Assembly (NCBI GenBank): GCA_001602435.1
Contig: CP012156.1
Location: 186,001-250,000, forward strand
Reading direction: 5' to 3'
Length of the DNA stretch: 64,000 nucleotides
Origin: Hyphomonadaceae bacterium UKL13-1
GTDB taxonomy: Bacteria > Pseudomonadota > Alphaproteobacteria > Caulobacterales > Aquidulcibacteraceae
Shown here: positions 59,278 through 64,000 of the stretch, one piece after another
Position numbering within the stretch: position 1 is the stretch's first letter
Layout: each line of letters begins with the position of its first letter
The notes under the pieces: model-generated
Databases searched by the model: none
The model's input: the letters and a program-made list of their open reading frames with translations, nothing else
What the model was told of the DNA's origin: nothing
Made by a program: the position numbers and the translations under genes

Positions 59278-60947
59278 TGTCGGCACCACGTATTTCCGCT
59301 TTCTGGCGCAGGTGGTTTCAAAACCAGTCTTTGCGCAGCCTCTTGCTGGCGGCCGTAGGCGGGGCATTGGTTCCTGTGTTTCTGATCAGCTTTGGGCAGG
59401 CTTTTGCGCGGCTAGCCCATGACCGCGAAGTCGTCCAATCCAGTCTGACGGATCAAGTGTCGATTTCGGAAGAACAAGCCCGGCATGTCATTGAAACGGG
59501 TCAGCAGGCTTTGGTGCGCTTGGCTGACCGTCTTGATGTCCGGCAAGGAACACCTAAGTGCCGAGAAACTTTAGCGATTGCCTTGGTCGGTATGCCGTTT
59601 GTTTCAAACCTCGCTCGGATTGATCCTAAAGGAAAAATCCTATGCTCAGCCCATCCGATCCTTGTCACGGCAGATGTCAGTGATCGAACTTGGTGGAAGG
59701 AGCTATCGTCTGGTCCAGCTCTATCGGCCGCTGGTCCCTTAATCGACCGTGCGACTGGTCAGCCCAGTTTGGTCCTTGCGCTTGGCCTGGTGGACCAACA
59801 GGGAAAGCCAGAGGGCCACATAGCTTTCGGTGTGGATCTAAATCGATTGGAGCAGGACCTCAATCGCCGCATGCTCGACCGACGTGCGCAGTTGACCTTG
59901 ATCGATGCCAAGGTGTTGGCGAGTGACACACGTGCGAACGACCCCATTGAAGTTAGCCGCGACAGCCAAGGCCGCACTTGGTCGGCTGCTACACAGGTCC
60001 TCGTACCAAAGCATTTGGCCATTCGCTATGCGATGCCAGATGAGGTTTTGTATTCATCGACCTTCTTTCATATGGCGACCGATATCGCCTTGCCATTGAT
60101 CGCGCTCTTGTTTGCTGGGGCCGCGACGTGGTTTGCGATGGAATATTGGGCCATCCGCCCGATTGAGCGGCTTAGGCGCATTGCTAAGCGTTATGGCGCG
60201 GGTCTTGTACCGGAAGGTCATGTGGGCGACGCGTTCGAGCCGCAGGAATTGCTTGAGCTGCATGAAGAAATGGTCGCCATGGCTGCCCGCGTCGACCTAC
60301 GGGACCGTCATCTCATTCAAATTGCCAAGCAAAAGGACGCTTTGGTTCGCGAGCTGCATCACCGGGTCAAAAACAATATCCAAGTCGTGTTGAGTTTGTT
60401 GAGTTTGCAGGCCCGTCAGCTTGAGACCCCAGAACAGCGCGCGCCCTTGGAACAGGTCCAAGCCCGGGTAACGGCCCTGGCATTGGTTCAGCGTTTGATC
60501 GTCGAAAGTGACGATCCAGCACATGCTTCGACCATTGATGTGCAGCTTTTGCTCACAGATCTATGTGCACAAATCCGCCGTAGCTATCCGGTTCAAATGC
60601 AGCGGATCAAAATCGAGTGTGATTGCGATCCATTGCCGATTGCAACTGACTTGGCCGTGCCCATCTCCATGTTTGTGGTGGAGGCGCTGACCAATGCGAT
60701 CATTCACGCTTTTCCCGGCGACGCGACTGGGCAGGTCCATGTTTCCTTGCGAGTCGATGCGCAAAAGCTGGTTTGCCTGCAGGTTTGCGATACCGGGGTT
60801 GGTTGGGCAGAAACGACTTCCAAGCTTGGTACTGGCCACAGTCTATTGACGGCGTTTGGACGCCAATTGGGCAGCAAGCTGACGCTCTCGCCTTACAATG
60901 GCGGCGGGTCTTGCGTCGGGGTCAGCTTCTTACTGACCAGCCTCTGA
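59277..60947 (+). CDS. Membrane HisKA_2-type sensor kinase, likely PhyK
   Basis: A 556-residue kinase. Two membrane segments (LLLAAVGGALVPVFLISFGQAF; ALPLIALLFAGAATWFAM) enclose a periplasmic sensor of about 230 residues. A HAMP-like linker follows, then LVRELHHRVKNNIQVVLSLLSLQAR with phospho-acceptor His and a HATPase domain (FVVEALTNAIIHAFPG; CDTGVGW). Family and position point to PhyR phosphorylation under stress. ATG 59277 shares one base with the ecfG stop (TGATG). The stimulus is unknown; the sensor holds two Cys (PKCRET, ILCSAH) that could be redox-active. Confidence 0.88.
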   Translation: MSAPRISAFWRRWFQNQSLRSLLLAAVGGALVPVFLISFGQAFARLAHDREVVQSSLTDQVSISEEQARHVIETGQQALVRLADRLDVRQGTPKCRETLAIALVGMPFVSNLARIDPKGKILCSAHPILVTADVSDRTWWKELSSGPALSAAGPLIDRATGQPSLVLALGLVDQQGKPEGHIAFGVDLNRLEQDLNRRMLDRRAQLTLIDAKVLASDTRANDPIEVSRDSQGRTWSAATQVLVPKHLAIRYAMPDEVLYSSTFFHMATDIALPLIALLFAGAATWFAMEYWAIRPIERLRRIAKRYGAGLVPEGHVGDAFEPQELLELHEEMVAMAARVDLRDRHLIQIAKQKDALVRELHHRVKNNIQVVLSLLSLQARQLETPEQRAPLEQVQARVTALALVQRLIVESDDPAHASTIDVQLLLTDLCAQIRRSYPVQMQRIKIECDCDPLPIATDLAVPISMFVVEALTNAIIHAFPGDATGQVHVSLRVDAQKLVCLQVCDTGVGWAETTSKLGTGHSLLTAFGRQLGSKLTLSPYNGGGSCVGVSFLLTSL

Positions 60948-60971
60948 GCCGATCCGACCTAAGCGAAAAAG

Positions 60972-60996
60972 GGAACGTATGTTCGAAGCCAGCGTT
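60972..60996 (+). promoter_or_regulatory. EcfG-type promoter of the DUF1328 gene
   Basis: GGAAC-N16-CGTT, exact, 54 bases before the ATG at 61051. Probably also transcribes the glycine-zipper lipoprotein gene. Confidence 0.82.
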
Positions 60997-61050
60997 TGAT
61001 CTGCATGGCGTGGGCCATGTGGACCCACCTTCACGGAAAGGAAAACCGAC

Positions 61051-61224
61051 ATGCTACGTTGGTCGATAAGTTTCTTGATTTTGGCCTTGATTGCAGGGGT
61101 GCTGGGTTTTGGCGGCATTGCCAGTGCTTCAGTCGATATTGCCAAGATCCTCTTCTTCGTCTTTGCGGTTCTGTTTCTCATCAGTGCCATTGCAGCTGCC
61201 CTTCGGGGCAGGCTGCCGAGCTAG
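61051..61224 (+). CDS. DUF1328 small membrane protein (YtjA-like)
   Basis: A 57-residue protein with two membrane helices: [21 protein letters not shown] and [22 protein letters not shown], ending RGRLPS. This is the DUF1328 pattern, common in stress regulons of alphaproteobacteria. AGGAAA lies 7 bases upstream of the ATG. Function unknown; a membrane-integrity role is often proposed. Confidence 0.9.
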   Translation: MLRWSISFLILALIAGVLGFGGIASASVDIAKILFFVFAVLFLISAIAAALRGRLPS

Positions 61225-61261
61225 CACGATCCTCCCCTCTCACTTCGAATTGGAATTCAAC

Positions 61262-61615
61262 ATGAAGACTCTCACATTTGGCCTAGTCGCCTTGGCAAGT
61301 ATCTTGGGTGCGTGCACCACGACCGGCAATATGGAACGTAACGCAGGGGCCGGTGCCGCGATTGGTGCGCTTGCCGGGGCGGTCATTGGCAATAATACGG
61401 GCAGTGGCGATGCCGGGAATGGCGCTGTCGTTGGTGCCGTCATTGGCGGTACGGCGGGTGCTGTGCGTGGCTATAGCTTGGATCAACGACGCGATGAATG
61501 CGCCACAGCTCAGCGTGGACCTACCTACCGGGATCGCAATGGTTCCTATTATTACGTCATCCCCGGTACAAACCGCACATGCTGGTCGCGCAATCAGACG
61601 CCGCGCGGTCTGTAA
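61262..61615 (+). CDS. Glycine-zipper lipoprotein
   Basis: A 117-residue protein. Lipobox ASILGACTTT, then the glycine-zipper pair GAGAAIGALAGAVIGNNTGSGDAGNGAVVGAVIGGTAGAVRG, and a short soluble tail with two Cys (DECATAQ, RTCWSR) that may form a disulfide. It resembles 17-kDa/SlyB-like outer-membrane lipoproteins. The 37-base gap to the DUF1328 gene has no terminator, so both are likely read from the EcfG promoter. Confidence 0.85.
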   Translation: MKTLTFGLVALASILGACTTTGNMERNAGAGAAIGALAGAVIGNNTGSGDAGNGAVVGAVIGGTAGAVRGYSLDQRRDECATAQRGPTYRDRNGSYYYVIPGTNRTCWSRNQTPRGL

Positions 61616-61624
61616 GCCCTATTG

Positions 61625-61647
61625 CCCCTTCCCTTTCGGGGAGGGGC
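61625..61647. terminator. Hairpin after the glycine-zipper gene
   Basis: CCCCTTCCC and GGGGAGGGG around TTTC, one mismatch. It begins 10 bases past the stop and may end the transcript, although no T-run follows. Confidence 0.4.
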
Positions 61648-61687
61648 ATCCCTTCAAACCCACTAGAACGATATCCCGCCAAACAGA

Positions 61688-61715
61688 CAACTCCCCCACC
61701 AAGGTGAGGGAGTTG
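61688..61715. repeat. Near-perfect 13-bp inverted repeat
   Basis: CAACTCCCCCACC and GGTGAGGGAGTTG are separated by only two bases, with one mismatch. Together with the hairpin at 61625 it occupies a gene-free 290-base stretch. It looks like a dispersed intergenic palindromic element of the kind common in alphaproteobacteria; whether it recurs in the genome cannot be told from this window. Confidence 0.45.
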
Positions 61716-61905
61716 GGCCGGTTTGGCTTTTTCTGCTGTTGACGCGCCCCAAAAATTGGCCGCCGCACTCGGGGTGGAATGCGACGGCCAAGACCAAGTA
61801 ACAAACAGGGGGATCACAGTGGGGACTGTGGTGTTTGATGCTTGGCTCAAGCCCGGTGCGGCATCCAGCTAGAGGACCATGTCGGATGCCGGTGGGCGTG
61901 AAGAA

Positions 61906-62133
61906 TTAATGCTTGGAACGATCTGTCATGTCGCGTGGGCGACCGGATTCCCATTTACTGACCTGCTTTTCAGCCTCTTCTTTGGTGATGCCATAGCGCT
62001 CTTGCACGGCACCTTTCAGCTTTTGCAGATCGCCGCTAACGCGCATGAAATCATCGTCGGTCAGCTTGCCCCATTCGGACTTGGCTGCGCCGATGAATTG
62101 ATCGAATTGGCCTTTGATGGTGTCGTTGTTCAT
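61906..62133 (-). CDS. CsbD-family stress protein
   Basis: A 75-residue hydrophilic protein: NNDTIKGQFDQFIGAAKSEWGKLTDDDFMRVSGDLQKLKGAVQERYGITKEEAEKQVSKWE, the complete CsbD fold with its central repeat. Members are induced by general stress, function unknown. It has an exact EcfG promoter 32 bases upstream, inside the end of the SOD gene. Confidence 0.93.
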   Translation of the reverse strand: MNNDTIKGQFDQFIGAAKSEWGKLTDDDFMRVSGDLQKLKGAVQERYGITKEEAEKQVSKWESGRPRDMTDRSKH

Positions 62134-62165
62134 GATCTTCGCCTTTGGTTGGGAGGTATGGATGA

Positions 62166-62190
62166 AACGCTCTAAGCGGCATCTGGTTCC
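62166..62190 (-). promoter_or_regulatory. EcfG-type promoter of the CsbD gene
   Basis: On the minus strand GGAAC (62190-62186), 16 bases, CGTT (62169-62166), exact; it overlaps the last codons of the SOD gene. Confidence 0.85.
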
Positions 62191-62861
62191 CGGCTCAGCC
62201 CATCTTCATAGCGTGTCTTGGCCATCGACCAGTCTGCCAACTGCCCAAAGAAACCATCGATCCAACCGGCTCTGTCAGAGGCACGATCAAGGTAATAGGC
62301 ATGCTCCCAGATGTCGCAGACCAGTAAGACGACCAAACTGGGGTCATCCAGAAGTGTCTCGGCATCGCGTGTCAGCTCCAAGCGGACCGCACCTTCATGG
62401 TCGGCGACCAGCCAGATCCAGCCAGATCCAACCCTGCTTTTGCCTAAGGCAATGGCGGCGTCGGTGAAGCCCGCGAAATCACCGAACTTGCCATTGATGG
62501 CGATCTCGAGACTGCCGTCCGGACGGGTAAGGCCGGCGGCTTGGTGGCAGGTCCAGAAGAAGCCGTGATTGAGGGCTTGACCGGCTTGTTCCAAGAGACC
62601 GTGGGCTTCAATGCTGCGGGCAAAGCTGATCACTTCGACGGCCGTTTCGAACTTTTTGGCCATGGGCTCCATCAATCGGTTCGCTCCATCCACATAAGCT
62701 TGGTGGTGCTTGCCCAAGTGGACACCCAAAGTTTCGGCCCCAGTGATTGGTACCAAAGCCGTAACCTCGAAGGGCAGCGTGGGTAGGACAAAGGTTCCGG
62801 ACGATCGGTTGAAGACACCGAAGGATTCATCGGGGGAAAGGGTGTGACCTTCAAGCGACAT
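62172..62861 (-). CDS. Iron/manganese superoxide dismutase
   Basis: A 229-residue Fe/Mn SOD. The metal ligands are visible in HLGKHHQAYVDG, ALNHGFFWTCH and CDIWEHAYYLDRASDRAGWID. The N-terminus has about 30 extra residues before the usual LPxLPFE start, and there is no signal peptide, so it is cytosolic. ATG 62861 has GGAGG 5 bases upstream. It overlaps the small upstream gene by 11 bases. The metal cannot be decided by eye. Confidence 0.92.
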   Translation of the reverse strand: MSLEGHTLSPDESFGVFNRSSGTFVLPTLPFEVTALVPITGAETLGVHLGKHHQAYVDGANRLMEPMAKKFETAVEVISFARSIEAHGLLEQAGQALNHGFFWTCHQAAGLTRPDGSLEIAINGKFGDFAGFTDAAIALGKSRVGSGWIWLVADHEGAVRLELTRDAETLLDDPSLVVLLVCDIWEHAYYLDRASDRAGWIDGFFGQLADWSMAKTRYEDGLSREPDAA

Positions 62862-63033
62862 CGGAGCCTCCAAGTTGGCTCAGGGTTTCGCAAAAGGGCG
62901 TGATGCGCGGGTGCGCCTCAGTAAACTCCCAGCGGTCAAAGTCTTGGTCATAGAGTTTTAGAATGGAGTCTGGCGCTAGGTATTGAGGCGCTTGATCTGG
63001 GTGGGTTGCATCGTCGCTTGGCAGTTCGGGCAT
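62851..63033 (-). CDS. Small hypothetical protein upstream of SOD, 60 aa
   Basis: Starts at ATG 63033 with AGGAG 7 bases upstream; the frame opens at 63063. Acidic N-terminus (PELPSDDATHPDQAP) and then YLAPDSILKLYDQDFDRWEFTEAHPRITPFCETLSQLGG, which could fold as a short helical unit. Its stop lies inside the SOD start, so the two are translationally coupled. No family recognised. Confidence 0.6.
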   Translation of the reverse strand: MPELPSDDATHPDQAPQYLAPDSILKLYDQDFDRWEFTEAHPRITPFCETLSQLGGSDVA

Positions 63034-63101
63034 GCGTGTCTCCTGAGTGTCCCTTTGATCCATCTGATCCAGATTGAGTGGGCGTTGCTCTCGGTTAGGG
63101 T

Positions 63102-63126
63102 TACGCCCCCACCCGCACGCGGTTCC
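63102..63126 (-). promoter_or_regulatory. Possible EcfG-type promoter of the small gene-SOD pair
   Basis: On the minus strand GGAAC-N16-CGTA, one mismatch in the -10 element, 68 bases before the ATG at 63033. Sites with one mismatch are expected by chance, so this rests on its location. Confidence 0.4.
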
Positions 63127-63154
63127 AAAAATATCTGTGTTCGCCTTTCTGAAA

Positions 63155-63179
63155 GGAACCCTTTTTTCGTGTTGGCGTT
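63155..63179 (+). promoter_or_regulatory. EcfG-type promoter of the glycosyltransferase gene
   Basis: GGAAC-N16-CGTT, exact, 45 bases before the ATG at 63225. Confidence 0.82.
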
Positions 63180-63224
63180 GATGGACTGATGCCGGCCTTT
63201 GCTGGCGTGATAAGGATCAAGTCC

Positions 63225-64000
63225 ATGCAGCCAGCTCCCCCTGATGCTCCACGTACGACCATTCTGCCAAGCCTCGAGGGGCTATTGCGCTTTCTGCCGC
63301 AAACGGCTGAGCCGACCGACCGACGCGTCGCGATTGTTGGCACTTTTCCGCCGCGACGGTGCGGAATCGCAACCTTTACCGCAGACGTCCGGCGCTCTTT
63401 AAACCTGTTGGACGGCTGGGCCTGCGACCTTGTTCGCATCTTAGATGACGACGAAGCGCTGACGGAGGAGCCCGCGCTGTATCGTATCCGTCAGCATGTG
63501 CAAACCGACTATCGCAAAGCGGCTGATCGCCTCAATCATCTCGGTATCGACGTGGTGTCGATCCAGCATGAATTTGGGATTTTTGGCGGCATTGATGGCG
63601 CTTATATTCTCGACCTGATCGACCGTCTGACCGCCCCCGTAGTGATCACCATGCATACGGTGATCGAGACACCAACCCAAGGACAGCGCCATGTGGTCGC
63701 CGCCCTTTTGCGGCGTGCCGACCAAGTCATTGTGATGGCCAAGAAGGGCGCGGATTTGCTGAGTGACGTCTATGGTGCCGACCCAGCGAAGGTCACTATT
63801 TGTCCGCATGGCACGCCAGATCGGCCGTTTGCGCGACCGGATTCCTTCAAAGCAAGTTTGGGCCTTAGCCCCTATAAAGTGTTATTGACCTTTGGCTTGT
63901 TGTCGCCGGGCAAGGGCCTTGAAACCCTCATTGCCGCCATGCCTCAAATTGTCGCCGCCCATCCAGACGCCCTGTATGTCGTCCTCGGTGCAACCCACCC
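63225..64000 (+). CDS. GT4-type glycosyltransferase (3' end outside window)
   Basis: The open frame runs from ATG 63225 (AAGGA 8 bases upstream) to the window edge, 258 codons. RVAIVGTFPPRRCGIATFTADVRRSL is the start of a family of GT4 glycosyltransferases. VVSIQHEFGIFGGIDGAYIL, VVITMHTVIETPTQGQRHVV and ADQVIVMAKKGADLL follow in the first Rossmann domain, and LLTFGLLSPGKGLETLIAAMP opens the donor-binding domain. It may build a stress-induced polysaccharide or a compatible glycoside. Substrates unknown. Confidence 0.85.
   Translation, partial: MQPAPPDAPRTTILPSLEGLLRFLPQTAEPTDRRVAIVGTFPPRRCGIATFTADVRRSLNLLDGWACDLVRILDDDEALTEEPALYRIRQHVQTDYRKAADRLNHLGIDVVSIQHEFGIFGGIDGAYILDLIDRLTAPVVITMHTVIETPTQGQRHVVAALLRRADQVIVMAKKGADLLSDVYGADPAKVTICPHGTPDRPFARPDSFKASLGLSPYKVLLTFGLLSPGKGLETLIAAMPQIVAAHPDALYVVLGATH

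Overview
The window is a stretch of an alphaproteobacterial chromosome with moderate GC, estimated by eye in the high fifties percent. The lineage call rests on a complete PhyR/NepR/EcfG general stress response locus, a heme oxygenase/bacteriophytochrome pair, HWE/HisKA_2 kinases and two large TonB-dependent receptors, one of the Xanthomonas/Caulobacter type. A Caulobacterales/Hyphomonadaceae-like or sphingomonad-like heterotroph is plausible. The species cannot be named from sequence alone.

Layout. 0-1.6 kb: 3' part of a RaxB/CvaB-type peptide or bacteriocin exporter. 1.7-6.56 kb: a small mobilization remnant (relaxase, a VirD4/TraG-like protein with a degraded P-loop, a ribbon-helix-helix protein, a small orphan protein) lying against the 3' end of tRNA-Val(GAC). 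6.8-17 kb: serine deaminase, GNAT, TonB receptor 1 with a structured leader, serine hydrolase, small P-loop kinase, TonB receptor 2. 17.2-34.5 kb: a nearly complete phosphonate (C-P lyase) locus in three blocks. The transport block is phnD, a second phnD-like gene, phnE1, phnE2, phnC, hexapeptide transferase, phnN and a transglutaminase-like gene. The leftward block is phnF, a second phnM and an ABC exporter. The lyase block is phnGHIJKLM plus a DUF1045 2H-phosphoesterase. 34.5-40.3 kb (minus strand): Crp/Fnr regulator, cytochrome b, octaheme cytochrome c, P-type ATPase, haloalkane dehalogenase and DUF1330. 40.5-45 kb: a full agmatine deiminase energy pathway (carbamate kinase, agmatine deiminase, antiporter, putrescine carbamoyltransferase). 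45-51 kb: quinone-reductase-like flavoprotein, DUF4342 and a split MacAB/NodT efflux system. 51-64 kb: a stress island with envelope stress proteins, dps, heme oxygenase, bacteriophytochrome kinase, entericidin, RcnB-like, phyR, nepR-ecfG-kinase, DUF1328, glycine zipper, CsbD, SOD and a truncated glycosyltransferase.

Two regulatory layers can be read from the DNA. Four FNR/FixK-type boxes (TTGAY-N4-RTCAA) sit in gene gaps between 40.4 and 52.1 kb, near the Crp/Fnr gene, and tie together the agmatine pathway, redox genes, efflux and dps. Seven exact EcfG-type promoters (GGAAC-N16-CGTT) lie between 53.7 and 63.2 kb, including a divergent pair between phyR and nepR. The right half of the window therefore looks like an oxygen- and stress-responsive island whose two regulators are encoded inside it.
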